A stretch of 64,000 nt of DNA from NCBI GenBank assembly GCA_003255025.1, contig QANY01008739.1:124001-188000 (forward strand), in the 5' to 3' direction. Positions within the stretch are counted from its first letter, which is position 1; every line of letters starts with the position of its first letter. Source of the stretch: Datisca glomerata (lineage: Eukaryota; Streptophyta; Magnoliopsida; Cucurbitales; Datiscaceae). Of this stretch, positions 22,141-33,889 are shown piece by piece. The position numbers were made by a program, and so were the translations under genes. A model generated the notes under the pieces. The model had not been told where the DNA came from. It made no database searches and saw only the letters and a list, made by a program, of their open reading frames with translations.

Positions 22141-22610
22141 TCCGTGGTTGTTGAGTTAGTACATTTACTATGTCAAGGATCGAATCAATTACCATAGTTT
22201 TACGTTTAGTAATGTTAATAAATAATCAACTTCTAAAAAAATCATAAAAAATTACCACAAGTATAAAGAACATAAAAAATAACCCGCTAACATGATTTTT
22301 GAAAAAAAATGGACTTCCACGTGGAAGAAAAAATCACACCACCACTTCAGATTTTAATAATTTATATAATATAAAAAATATATATTATATATACATGTCT
22401 TATTTTTGTAGTATATTTATACATACAATATATATTATATAAATTTGTGAACAAAAATTTAAAATTTCACTGATACGCATGGGGATGGTTTTTGATTTCG
22501 AATTTTGATTTTTTTTAATTTAGGTGGCTATTTTTTATTTTATTTTCTTAAAAAATAGTCTATTCTTACTGTTCACCCTTTTATTTTTTGCAAGATAATT
22601 AATTAAGTGA
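22140..22610. other. AT-rich DNA, no gene seen
   Basis: Short runs of TATATA and poly(A)/poly(T) without open frames. It lies between the LINE 3' end and the right GGCCCG-rich end of the possible hAT-like unit. Confidence 0.4.
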
Positions 22611-22830
22611 AATCGGCCGGTCCGATTATAGGCCTGAACCAGATGGGGGTGAAGCCTGACCCGTGATTTCAAGGGCCATTTTCATGAACTGTGTAGGGCT
22701 GTAGTAGTTTTTCTCAAGGCCTGCCTGGCCCATCAACTCGTCTTAGAGGGCCCAAGACTGGCCCGTAACTTGTCTGGGCCTGTTGTTTGCCCAAGACCCG
22801 TCCAGACCGCCATAAAAGGTTACCTATGTC

Positions 22831-23610
22831 TTCCTGATTGTTTCCTACACCTAATATAGGTGATTTTGTTTAAGGCTCGAAAAGTGGCTTACACCTCAAA
22901 TCAGGTGGTGAATTTTTCCTCCTCAGACCTTCGTTCATAGGCCAATTAGTTTCGCTTGACCCCACGAGTTCTACTCCTGTGGGTGCATTCCTTCAAGCTC
23001 TATATCCGCCCGTCAACTCCTGAGGGTTGGTTCTGATTCAAAATCGTTACCTCTAAGTATGCTGAAATTGTTACCTCTAACCATATCTTGGAATAAATTC
23101 GCATTTGGTGTCCAGTCTCTTTCTATTATGGGTCAAATGGCTTAAGACTGGGTCTGTGCCAGTTACCTCTTGTTGAGATCTTTGGCTATGGTATTAACCA
23201 ACAAGTTTATTGCTATTGGATGCATCCATAATTAGCCTTTCCCCTTTTTTATTTCATAGATTATGGTCATGCCATCTTCATGCCTTGGCTCATTTACAAC
23301 CATTGCAACCTCTAAGCTAACTTGTGGATCAATTCCATATTCTTCCGGTTGTCTTCCACTTATGACTTTGTTAGTTCCCTAATTTTTAGATCCTAACAGA
23401 CGTACCAGAAGAGATGTTACTAGAAGCGTGCTAGCAAAATTTAAGTTTGATTTTCCTAAAAGAAAACAAATGGTTCTTTAATGCGTCAATAAAGAATACT
23501 TATCAATTAAGTGATGAAAATGACAAAAAAAATTGTGAAATCAAAAGTACATTTATATTCAATATTCAATATAAAAACAGAGTACAAGTAAGTTTGAAAT
23601 AGTCTTAAAA
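22831..23610. other. Unassigned DNA, possibly old coding remnant
   Basis: The base composition between 22,860 and 23,390 is balanced and coding-like. On the - strand one can read the broken phrase 'GIDPQVSLEVAMVVNEPRHEDG' around 23,250-23,330, but I do not recognise it. After 23,400 the DNA turns AT-rich. No intact frame. Confidence 0.3.
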
Positions 23611-24366
23611 GGTCATTCGGTTCACGCAATCTAGAATAACCATCAGAATTTAATTATGTGCAATTCAATTACTGGTAAAATATGATTGTTATGTTTGGTT
23701 ATACATGATAATCTATGAAACGATGAGTGATAATTTATGATTGCTATGTTTGGTATACGTTAAATCTTATTATAATTTTGTGTAAATAACAATAAGCTAC
23801 TTAAATGTCATTTTAGTTATATATTATGTAAAATAATATTTTGACATACAATTTTAATATTAATATTAATTATTTTTATTAATATTGAAATAAATTAATA
23901 ATGCTAGACTAAACTTTAATAAAATCAATTTTAATTAAATTAGTAAAATAAGAGAAAATGAAAAATATTTTGACGTGCATTTTTAACATTAATTTTAATT
24001 ATTTTTATTAACATTTAAATAAATTAATAATTCTAAACTAAACTTTAATAAAATTCTAAACTAAACTTTAATAAATTTATTTATTAAATTAATAAAATGA
24101 GAGAGTGAAAGAAAGAAGTGATTTTGGCTTTATATCATATGAGGATGAGAAATTAATTTTGTTTTATATTTGAATTATAATTACAAAGTAAATTAAGATT
24201 TGGTCTTATATTTTACTGCAATTCAATTGCAACATAAAATGATAAATTATGATTGCATGTAAATTTAGATTACATTATAATTTAAAGATTATTCCAAACA
24301 AACATGATAATTCAATTAAAAAAGATTACAATATGATTATAAATGATGATAGCACGAACCATGGCC
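23611..24366. mobile_element. AT-rich MITE with GGYCAT...GGTTC inverted ends
   Basis: GGTCATTCGGTTCACGC at 23,611-23,627 is nearly complementary to GCACGAACCATGGCC at 24,352-24,366. Inside, 'ATGATTGTTATGTTTGGTTATAC' near the left and 'CCAAACAAACATGATAATTC' near the right extend the inverted similarity. A run of A on the left and TAAA on the right make the target ambiguous (3-4 bp, A/T only), which would suit PIF/Harbinger. There is an internal near-duplication around 23,850-24,080 ('AATTTTTATTAA...AAATTAATAAT'). No coding capacity. Confidence 0.5.
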
Positions 24367-25430
24367 TAAACGCATAAACATCAAATATAAGATGGAATAT
24401 GCTCAAGAAACCCTTAAATACAAAATTTGTGAAAAGGTTAGATAAGTTAAACTACTTCTACGATTACCTTGGCTGTGTATAGTAATTGCGTTTAAGTTAA
24501 ACTCATTCTTAAAATAGAATCGTAGTGTTGTAATTTATGGGTTTTTTCTGAAGTGGGTATGCTTGAATTTATTTGTTATGCATGTTACGACTTATAGGCA
24601 CTTGATGTAACTGCTACAAATATTAATTGCATTCCCATGTCTGCAGTACCGAAAGAATTAAACTTAGGTCCAATGCTCTTCTACAGTGAAAAATAGTTTC
24701 TTCGACCTTCATGGCTGTCCCACATTCTCTTTGCTTTTTCTTATGTCAACGAGCTACCGCCTGACTGAAATTCTGGACTCATAATTAGCACGGTTTCCAG
24801 CTTAGAATGCTTGAAGACATGTCTATTAGATGATTTCGACACCTGACAAGTATACAAGACATTGACTTTATAATTAGTTAGTATCCCATGTGATAACCAT
24901 TGAATCTCATATGAAAATTCGAGGGAAAACAATATACATATACAGTAGATCTAGTTGATAAAATTATAAATTAAATTTTAATTGATTAAATGATATGTCA
25001 AATATTCGTAGATCAATTTTATTATTCATTAAAATAACTCTATAATGAGTTTATGAATAACTAACAAATTACTTTTGAACAATTAAAATTTAATATATAA
25101 CTTAATTATGGTAGAATTACTCATATATATATATATACACTCAGTAGATGCCATGCACAGAAACATAATTAATGGACCCTAAAAGTGCTGTCCTAAACTT
25201 TGGCATTTAGAATTTGAAATTTTAGTCTATCTAATACATTTTTTACCACTCTATAGTGAACTTGTTCAAGTAGTTTGTATTTAAGTAACTCATTAATTTT
25301 TTTGTCAAAAGGTAACTCATTAATTGAAGTGTCCAAATAATTACTTATCTAAATAGTTATTCAAATACTCTAGAATGTGTCGCTCTCACATACCGAGATT
25401 TTTTTTCCGCCAAAGATGTTGGAGTTTTTG
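24367..25430. other. AT-rich intergenic DNA, no gene seen
   Basis: No frame longer than 63 codons and no recognisable motif. A short (TA)n run lies at 25,119-25,137. Confidence 0.5.
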
Positions 25431-25435
25431 GTGAA

Positions 25436-25620
25436 TTCGTACGTATTTGGTGAACCCCCACACGTATTTAGTGAACCTCTAATTTGATGAATCCCCACAC
25501 GTATTTAGTGAACTCTTATATATACAATATAATATTTGGTGAACCTCCACACATATTTAGTAAACCTCCAATTTGATGAATCCCCACACGTATTTAATGA
25601 ACTCTTACATATATAATACA
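25436..25620. repeat. Short 'ACGTATTTGGTGAACC' array (outlying copy of the 33.9-36.3 kb repeat)
   Basis: Six to seven diverged copies of (A)CGTATTT(G/A)GTGAAC(C/T)(C/T) alternate with 'AATTTGATGAATCCCC'. The word and orientation match the large array at 35,400-36,260, and the complement of the array at 33,872-35,100. Another fragment of it (ATATTTAGTGAACCCCGAC) appears at 29,670. Confidence 0.75.
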
Positions 25621-25872
25621 ACAAATATGAAATTCTAAAGATTTTATATTTAAGGATTATAGTTTCTCTTGTAAAATACTCAAAAGAACAAGATTTTTTT
25701 TAATCTCATAAAAAACTTGTTAAAAAGTAAAAAAAAAAGGGAGTGAACATTGGTGAAGCGGGACTTAGAAAAATCGGTTAGTTTACAGACCTCGCTCGAT
25801 TACCCTCTCTCATCTCTCGCGAGAGGTCAGTATACTAGAATGCAAATCAGACTCTCGATCTCTAGAGATTTG

Positions 25873-25874
<2 letters not shown>

Positions 25875-25921
<47 letters not shown>
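25875..25921. repeat. (CT)n microsatellite
   Basis: About 23 CT units, at the start of a CT-rich block (25,850-26,260) that resembles a 5' leader of a plant gene. Frames reading through it encode only Leu/Ser runs. Confidence 0.95.
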
Positions 25922-25923
<2 letters not shown>

Positions 25924-26259
25924 AAAATACAGATTTCAAATCTGAACCACTCTCTCAAAACTCATACGAATCTGAACCTAGCTCTCTTTCGCAGCTTCGA
26001 CCTCTTAAAATCCAAACCCACAACTAGGGATGACCTTTGTCGAAGAAGAGAGAGAGCAAAGCCTCGTCCGTTAGTTTATGTCTCTATTTAAAAATAGAGA
26101 ACGAACTAGGGCTTGTGAGGTTGAAGAATTTTCTGATTCTCTGGTTTTCGACGAGGGTCGGGGATCTCTCATCTCCGATGTTCACTTTCTCTCGATCTTT
26201 TTAGTTTTCTTCCTTAGATTGGACACACAAAATTCTTGAGAAGAGAGACACTTGACGAA

Positions 26260-28440
26260 GCCTCGTCCCTTCAAAGTGACGATGCTCGCGCTTCTTAGTG
26301 ACGACGCTCGCCATTTTTCAGTGACGACGCTCGTTGCATCTTAGCTGTGAAGCTCATCGTCTTGTTTGAAGCTCTCTCCTGTGAAGCTGGTGGGGTCATA
26401 AGAGAAGATGACACCACCTACCACAAGGTTTTTGCTTGTCTGTTTTGTTTTCTACTTGCTGATTTTATTCAGTTTATCGCTTTTGAGATGTGTTAATGTT
26501 TCTTCTAGATTTGTTTGTTGGTGTTGTTCTTCCTTTTTTGGGTATTACTTAAAATTTATTGATGGTGTATTTGATTTCTCAAATCTGGATGTGTGAGATA
26601 CTTATGGCATTTGAGTGCTAGAATTTCACAATCTTTTCTCGCTACTATGCCTATTTCTTTGCTTTTCTTCGTCTTCAGACTCTTCATTCTCTATTTTCAG
26701 AGATCTTCATTCCTTTATAAGGACATTTTTTACTTCTTCTCTTAGAGGTCCTTCTTCACTCTTCAGCGTCAGAGTCTTATTGATTTTGTTCATTTAGATT
26801 AGTTCAAGCAGTGGCTCTGATCTGTGAATACTTCACGACTACTTTCCTATTACGTCCCTCTATGTGTCTTCTTAGCGGAAGCTATGGCTTAGCAAGTTGA
26901 AGTGTTGAACTCAAATTATGTCAGTTTCAGTTTACTAGTTTGCGAGTTAATGTTTTTGAAGTCATACTCATGGTGATTTAGTCACCAAGATGCTTATTTT
27001 TCGATCCCTTTGAGTTTGAAATCCACGACACACCTGGCTCCATGTCCCAACCCGAGGGTATTTCTGAGTGGGTTCAGAAGGAGATGGGATTTAAACCCTC
27101 AGTTGTATAAGCATAAAAGTTGAGAAGTGTCACTTGTATAAGCATAAAAGTTGAAACAATGAACTGGAACATTTTCTACCAAGAATTAAAAGGAAACTAA
27201 ATAAGCTAGACTCATATTAGTTTTTGTTTTAATTTTTTGTTATTGTCATTGACATTACATATTTTATTTATCAAAAGATTAGACTAGACTCCTTAATATC
27301 AGAATTGCATCAATATTCACCTTTAGGTTCTAAAGATTTTTCTCGTACACGCCACAGAGTAAAGTTATTTTTTGTTAAATTGATTATTCTTCAAGGGAAC
27401 ATTTATTCAATTTTTTGTCGAATAACTAAAGGCTTAATGTATAGAGATCTTGCCTGATAAAGAGATATGCTGCATGTGGTGGTGCTCTCATTGAGGTAGT
27501 TGCTTCCCAAATGGTGAGATTTTTCTTCTTTATTATATAAAGTTTAATTGTTATATAAGTTCTATTGTTACTATTAGTGTTGTTACTATCATATATGTTG
27601 TACTGTTATCCTATGTTTTTTTGCAAAACCTTGCAAATTGGCACCAAATTTTCCTCATTTGTTATTATCATTATTCTTTAAGGAAGTGGTGACTTTATTC
27701 TTGGTCCAAATTGGCTCCACACGTTTTTGCTTATGTCGATTGCTAGATTAATTTAGAAACTTTACTTGCTTAATTATACTCTTTTATCAACTAAACGATA
27801 ACGATTATGAGGATATCACTTTAACCCATGAGTTTGATAATATACTGTTTTTGCCTATGTTGCATCAGTCGTCCAACAACTTAAGAAAGAGAAAAATATT
27901 AGAGGATCCGTTTGGTATATATTCACCTTTAGTAGCTTATAGAAAAAAATATTTCAAGTTGGATCAATCACATATTTGCACCATTGTTTTTCTTTTTTAA
28001 AATTTGACATGTTTTATTCAGCACCTACAAGTTGGATTGACTTTCGCTTCTGGTTAATAATTTATAGCTCGGTGGATATTTGAAAAGGAAAGGACCAAGC
28101 TAGAATGGCGATGGAAGTGTCAGCCATCATTGAATGGAAATAGTTTATAGCTCTGGAAGGTATTTGGGATTTTGTGGATTCAATGTATATATATTTCTAG
28201 ATATATAGGGGTTCAGGAGGGGGGGCTAGTTTTTGTGTATATATTTTTGTTGGATATAGGGGTTGTTGAGTAATTACAGTCTTCATTGGCTTTCAATACA
28301 TGCACTAGGCTTTTCTACACATGAGATGTTTCATAATAATGAAGTTGAGAATAATGATAAGAAAGAAAAGATGAAGAACTGAGGATATTGAGATAAGAAT
28401 AATTCCTACTTCTATGGTGAAAATTAAAATTAAAAGGGTG
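26260..28440. other. Non-coding interior of the CACTA-like element
   Basis: It includes three ~24-bp copies of 'GTGACGA(C/T)GCTCG' (26,275-26,335) and then T-rich sequence with short frames below 65 codons. Nothing recognisable. Confidence 0.4.
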
Positions 28441-28449
28441 ACTTTTATT

Positions 28450-28900
28450 GAGATATAGGGGTGGGGGTGGNCTGAATTTTGTCAAGTTATGCGTACTAGA
28501 GTCGGTTGGTTGGAAAATTGTTATTTCTGATATCGGTAACACATGTTTTAAAGTTTAAAAATATTCTTTGAAGGTGGGGTGGGTATGGGGAGGGGAGGGG
28601 GGCTGTTAGAGAATGGATTATGTTTGGTTATGTATGTTTTAAGATTTAAGAGATTGAATTATTAATTGAAATTGACTTTGTTTGAGGTCGAATTTTGTCA
28701 AGTTATGCATATAGAGTCGGTTGATAGGAAAACTATTATTTTCAAAATCAGTAACACATGTTTTAAAGTTCAAGAATATTTTTTGAAGATGGGGTGGGTA
28801 TGGGTAGGGGAGGGGGCTGTTAGATGATGAATTATGTTCGGTTATGCTTGCTTTGAGATTTAAGAGGCTGATTTTTTTCATTTTATCATATTAATTGAAA
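28450..28900. repeat. 216-bp tandem duplication with G-rich tracts
   Basis: 'GAATTTTGTCAAGTTATGC' occurs at 28,474 and 28,690, a period of 216 bp. Each unit ends in a run of G tracts (28,573-28,603 and 28,790-28,817), and a third partial tract stands at 28,457-28,470. The single ambiguous base of the window (N at 28,471) lies in that first tract. The G tracts have four or more runs of three to six Gs and could form G-quadruplexes. Confidence 0.85.
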
Positions 28901-29669
28901 TCGAATTTATTTGAGTGCTTAAAAGTATAAAATGTTGATGTGAGCAATGTGAAATTATCTTAAAGTTACTGTCTTATTCTTTAAAATGAAGGACCTACAA
29001 TCCCTTGAAGGATTTCAACATGGCATCAAATTTTGAAGAGTTAAGCAATGGAATTTTGAAGTTATTTTGTAGCGTCTGTAAAACTTTTAGATGTTTTTTG
29101 TTTTTTGAATAGCACGTTGCATTAGTAGACTAAGTATTAATAATTTTAGATGATAATTATAGATGATTTATGGATAATATTTTGTGAAAATGAAATGACG
29201 TTTGAATGCCTTTTAATCTAGTAATGTATTAATTTTGAATGTTTAAATACGTACGTAAACAGATGCATATAAATTAAGTGTAAAAAATAACATTTATAAA
29301 ATGCCAAAAAAATCTCTTTATAAGAGGCATAATTTATAAAAAAAAACTATATCAATGAGATTCAAAAAATCTTATGATATCTGATTTAATAAGATACAAA
29401 AATACATGTGAATAATAATTCACAAAAATTAAAAAACCTTTTGAATAAAAAGTAATAGGAGTCATAATACCTCATTAAACAACGTTCTACAGGAGTTGAA
29501 AAATCCTGTAAAATGCGAGATACTATATGGGATCTTCACAGGAGGCGTTGCGCCTCGTGAAAAACGTGGACTTTTAATATGAGGGGCTGTCACAGACTCT
29601 GCATGATTCATGTGGATTACTTTTCACAGGGACATCCGCCTCTTGTAGAATGTCATATTTCTTGTAGTG

Positions 29670-30340
29670 ATATTTAGTGAACCCCGACATCCATATCGAC
29701 TTGGTATTGTAGAATTTTCACTCTAGAATAAGTAGCATGCAGACTTTAAGTATAAAAGAGGGCTCACTCTACTATGCCGGTTGTCGGGGATATTTTTTCG
29801 ACATGGTATCGAGATTTTTTATCGAGCACATCTATATATTTGTTGCTCTTCATCACATTTACTGAACACCTCACCACATTTGTCTTTAATCTAAAACAAA
29901 TTGACCAAAATTTCTGGATTTAGAAGGCGTAATTTTTTCAATGTAATTTTCTTTTGGAGATCCTATATCATGGTCCTCTCCAATGCCGGGAATTTTTACC
30001 CAGCATTGATGCTGGGATTAATCCTAGCCGTAGGATCTGGCCAGGTTAATCCCAGTCATTAGATTAATTTAGAAATTAAATCCCTTTGCAACTAAAGGTA
30101 CAAGTTACAGGTTGCTTCACCAAATTTTTCATAAATTTTATTTTGACTTTAATCTTTCTTGAGAAGTTTCACCAAAGTTTTTATAAATATTATTTTCACC
30201 CTAATCTTCCTTGGGAAGATTCATCAATTTTTTTTATAAATTATATTTTAACCTTAAGCTTCCTTGAGGAACTTCACCAAATTTTTTACAAATTTCATTT
30301 TCACCCAAATTTCCTTCAAAAGCTACCAAGCTCACCAAAC
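29670..30340. other. Unassigned AT-rich DNA after the CACTA end
   Basis: It starts with ATATTTAGTGAACCCC, a piece of the repeat family of 25,436 and 33,872-36,260. Around 30,010-30,060 there is a small palindrome CCCAGCATTGATGCTGGG. No gene seen. The frame at 30,086-30,472 (128 codons) encodes a Phe/His/Leu-rich periodic sequence ('HQSFYKYYFHPN', repeated), which reflects a ~60-bp imperfect DNA repeat at 30,110-30,330 rather than a protein. Confidence 0.4.
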
Positions 30341-30348
30341 TCATCAAG

Positions 30349-30826
30349 CTCTCTCTCTTCTTCGCAGCTCTCTCTCGTCGTCCAGCTCTTGATCTCTTTG
30401 TTGGTTCTCTCTGCATTCATCAAAGATGTGTTTTCTGGTTTGCATGTTTGTGTGTTTGCTATTTTTATTTGATTTAGTAGTTTATTTGTGTTGGTTTGAA
30501 TATTTTTTCTTGATTAGAAGGATTTTTTCTTGATTAAAGGTTGTTGAGTCATTGAAAACTAGACTAAGTTCTAGGAGCCGAGTACAACTCTCTCTCTTCT
30601 TCACATCTCTCTCTCGTCATCTAGCTCTCGATCTATTCGTCCGCTCTCTTTGCATTCATCAAAGGTGTGTTTTCTGGTTTGCATGTTTGTGTTGTTTGAT
30701 ATTTTTGTTTGATTTAGTAGTTCATTTGTGTTGGTTTGAATATTTTTTCTTAATTAGAAGGATTTATTCTGAATTAAAGGTTGTTGAGTCATTGAAAACT
30801 CGACTAAGTTTTGGGAGCTTAGTACA
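30349..30826. repeat. ~239-bp tandem duplication, CT-rich leader-like
   Basis: Two copies in direct orientation share 'CTCTCTCTTCTTC', 'TTTGCATGTTTGTGT', 'GATTTAGTAGTT(T/C)ATTTGTGTTGG' and 'AAAGGTTGTTGAGTCATTG'. Identity is about 90 per cent. The unit starts CT-rich and ends with an A/G segment 'GGAGC(C/T)(G/T)AGTAC'. It gives short open frames but no recognisable protein. Confidence 0.85.
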
Positions 30827-30829
30827 TCC

Positions 30830-32270
30830 CTCACTGTTAGCGTCGCATCTGCTCGGCGTTCACTTCACACATTCTCTTCCTTTCTCTCTTCCTGTGGATA
30901 TGTATGCCAAAGAGGTGGATGCTTTTAGATGTTTATCAGGTGGCTTGTTTGATTTTTTTTAAATAGTTTTTGTTTGGATCTTGAATCTTGGATTCTATGT
31001 TTAAATCTAGAATATATTGTTATATATGTTGTTTTGTTGTTATGGGAAGAATTCTTCTACTCTGTACCTGTAATTGAATATCAAAGTTTTCTTTACCTAA
31101 CTCTTTTTGAAGATTTATGTTGAATATGTAAGAATATATTTTAGGATATATCAGTATCTTGATATAACATTCAGGGTTACTTGATTAATTGGGGGAAGAT
31201 GTCAAGAAACTAGAGAGAACTCTTGGATTGAACTAAATGTTGCTGAAATTTTTGGTATACCACTATGCAAGGTATTCAAGCTTAGATGGACCTAGTAAGC
31301 ATCAAAATTGTTGATTGAAACTTAAACTTCAATGTTACAGGTAAGGTACTCAACTTGTGGTTATGTTATGGTATTTAGCAGAGTTGGATAGTATTTTGCT
31401 TTGAATGTTTATGATAAATTTTGTAAAAATGAGTAATTTTAGGTACAGTTCTTAGTGTTTGATTAAGTGAGGTATGTATATGTGCAGCTGGATCAAGGGG
31501 AAGTATGTAGTTTCTCTTTCTTATATACTATAATTTGTGCTAAATAGTCTAGACTTCTAAGAATGAAAATAGTACTTAATTATCTTCGTAAAATGTCAAA
31601 GGTCTCTTAATGATTTTGCTTATGCTCTTAAATTGTCAAAGCCCTCTTAATGATTTTGCTAAAGGAAGCATAATAGTGTACTCATCAGCCCTATAATTTG
31701 TCGAGCCGATTAATATTTGATTCCATTTTTCTTTTCATTTCAGGTAAGTTCACGACAAAAGGAAACATGTAGCACTGAGGAATGCGAGAAATTGTGGAAA
31801 TGAGTATACTTTTATAATATAGAGTAAATGTATTTTTTGTCCCGTTGCTCTGATAGTTTTTGGGCCGGACATTTCTACAAAGTAATTTTCTTTCAAATGT
31901 CTCTAAACTGTTCTCTTTCTTGTTGACTTATAGCATGATTGTTTTTTTTCATTTAGGCCAAATTAAAGGGGTAGAAGGGCATGTATGAACATCGGAGATG
32001 AGAATACATTGCAACTTGATCTTGAGATAAATATGATGCAGCTCAAATTAGGTTATATCCGAGCAAGGTTGTTCGTGCTTTATGAAAATATTTGTTTTGT
32101 TGTGTACACAAGTAATTTTGAAGTGAGTTTTTAGTATTTGGAAGGGATTTGTATAAAAAAAGAATATTCATATGCAATGATACTTATGAATGAGATCTTT
32201 TTTTGAAAGAGAATCTTAATTAAATTTTGTTATGTGTTGATGAATTAATTAAGCGTGTGCAAAAAAATGG
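30830..32270. other. T-rich unassigned DNA
   Basis: No frame above 60 codons after 30,962 and no motif. A 35-bp near-repeat ('TGTCAAAG(G/C)(T/C)CTCTTAATGATTTTGCT') occurs twice at about 31,594-31,660. Confidence 0.4.
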
Positions 32271-33510
32271 CTACGAGTTTGAAAATGACTAAGTGTGTTA
32301 AAATTACTAAGTGAATGAATATTGTTAAGTGTATGTGATACGTGAGAATGGCTAAGTGTGTATAAATAAAAATGGCTAAAGGTCATAACAATATTCATTA
32401 GATACTATATATGCTAAGGTTTTAATGGTGAAATTTAGCTTCGCCGGTGAAACAGTATATGAAAATGGTTAAATGTGTGTAAATAAAAATGGCTAAGTGA
32501 ATGAAAATGGACAAGTAAATGAAAATGACTAATTGTGTGCAAATAAAAATAGTTAAGTGTGTGCAAGTAAAATTGGTTAAGTGTGTTCAAATAAAAATGT
32601 TAAGTGTGTGAAAATGGTTAAGTACATGAAAATGACTAATTGTGTGCAAATAAGAATGGTTAAGTGCATGGGAATTACTAAGTGTGTATAATGGTTAAGT
32701 GTTTGAAAAATGTTAAGTGTGTGAAAATAATCAAGTGTGTGAAAATGACTATATGTGTGAAAATAACTAAGTGTATGTCTAAATAACTAAGTGATTTAAA
32801 ACAAGTACATGAAAATGACAAAATGTGAGAAAATTACTAAGTAAATGAAAATTGTCAAGTGCATGTGACTAAGTTATAAAAATAGTTATAAATTTTGTGA
32901 AGAATGGTGATTAGAGTCATATAAAAGGCGATTAGGAGCAAAAAAGTGGTGATTGGGAGGGAGACCTGCAATCGCCTATTTCAACATGGTGTTTGGAGAC
33001 TGAAACGGACGATCGGCTTCGACAATGGCAATTGGCACCTTCAGGATGACAAGTATATGAAAATGTGTGAAAATGATCAAGTGTGTGAATATATAATTTA
33101 TCAACTATGATAAAGTATGCGAAAATGTCTAAGTGTATGAAATGACCAAATGTATGAAAATGACTATGTGTGTAAAAATGACTAAGTGTATGAAAATGTT
33201 TAAATGTGCGAAATTGGCAAAATTGCAAAAATTGCTAAGTGTGTGAAAATGACTAAGCACATGAAAATCACAATTTTCATACACTTGGTCATTTTCACAC
33301 ACATAATGTGTTAAATGATTAAGTTGCAAAAATGCTAAGTTGTGAAAATGGTTAAGTGTTTGAAAATGACTAAATGCGTGAAAATAAGTAAATTTGTGAA
33401 AATGACTAAATGTGTGAAAATAAGTAAATTTATGAAAATGACTTAGTGTAAGAAAATTGTTAAAATGTCTAAGTGTGTGAATATAGCTAAGTGTGTATGA
33501 AAATTGTTAA
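32270..33510. repeat. Degenerate ~17-bp minisatellite (AAGTGTGTGAAAATGACT)
   Basis: Some 55-60 diverged units of 16-18 bp with core CTAAGTGTGTGAAAATG fill this region. A non-repetitive block (about 32,925-33,050) with GGCGATTAGGAGC, CCTGCAATCGCC and GGTGTTTGGAGACTG interrupts it. Apparent frames on the - strand (His/Phe/Thr repeats) are by-products of the period. The array leads directly into the foldback locus. Confidence 0.85.
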
Positions 33511-33580
33511 GAGTCAAACGTCATAATGGAGACCTAAACGTCATCACTACATGAGGAGTCATCATTCAAGACTGACGTTT

Positions 33581-33769
33581 GGGACCTGCTGGTGGTGTTT
33601 GGGACCTGCTGGTGGCGTTTGGGACCTGCTGGTGGCGTTTGGGACCTGCTGGTGGCATTTGGGGCCCAAACACAAGTTACAGTGGTGTTTGGCTCATGTC
33701 CTAGTGACACGGGCCAAACGCCAGTGTGTCTGGCGTTTGAGGCCCAAACGCCACCAGCAGGTCCCAAAC
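33581..33769. repeat. 20-bp tandem repeat (x4) and its inverted partner
   Basis: GGGACCTGCTGGTGGCGTTT is repeated four times in a row at 33,581-33,660 with one or two changes. The complement (CCAAACGCCACCAGCAGGTCCC) stands at 33,744-33,765, after a loop that itself contains small inverted words (GGCCCAAAC, GTTTGGC, GGGCCAAACGCCAG, CTGGCGTTTGAGGCCC). Confidence 0.85.
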
Positions 33770-33787
33770 AGCAATGTGTCTGGAGAA

Positions 33788-33881
33788 CATAATTTTTGAC
33801 TCGGGTGAAACCACGTGATCCATAAGATATCAAATCAAAGCTTATTTAAAAATCTACATGCTTGACAAGTTTTGGGTCCAA
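33788..33881 (+). repeat. Module A, copy 1 of 3 (direct)
   Basis: It contains TTTTTGACTCGGGTGAAACC, CACGTGATCC, GATATCAAATCAAAGCTTA and ATCTACATGCTTGACAAG. The same module occurs inverted at 35,140-35,226 and direct at 35,298-35,390, the latter with GACTCTGGTGGAACCACGTG. Confidence 0.85.
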
Positions 33882-33889
33882 AAAATACT

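Larger units (their letters stand above)
19285..22830. mobile_element. Possible hAT-like unit with inverted GGCCCG-rich ends
   Basis: The left end TAGAGGTGCTAAGTAAGCC is followed by GGTCTGGAC (about 19,289-19,318). The right end GTCCAGACCGCCATAAAAGG runs on into TTACCTA (about 22,800-22,828). These are roughly complementary. Subterminal regions on both sides are rich in GGCCCG/CGGGCC words (19,340-19,450 and 22,615-22,805), as seen in some plant hAT elements. I found no transposase and no convincing 8-bp target duplication, so this remains tentative. A LINE occupies much of the interior. Confidence 0.35.
25740..29669. mobile_element. CACTA (En/Spm-like) non-autonomous element, right end defined, left end not seen
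   Basis: The right terminus TTTCTTGTAGTG (29,658-29,669) is the complement of the CACTACAAGAAA end of plant CACTA elements. Subterminal short GC-rich inverted words (CACAGGAGGCG, GCGCCTCGTG, CCGCCTCTTGTAG) crowd the last 170 bp, as is usual. The body has a CT-rich leader-like block, long T-rich stretches and tandem duplications but no transposase. A matching left end was not found; the element probably starts between 25,620 and 25,740, because pieces of one repeat family lie on both sides. The position of the left boundary is inference. Confidence 0.5.

Noticed and set aside
30086..30472. 128-residue Phe/His-rich frame
   Set aside because: Follows a ~60-bp imperfect DNA repeat and the CT-rich block; no similarity recognised.
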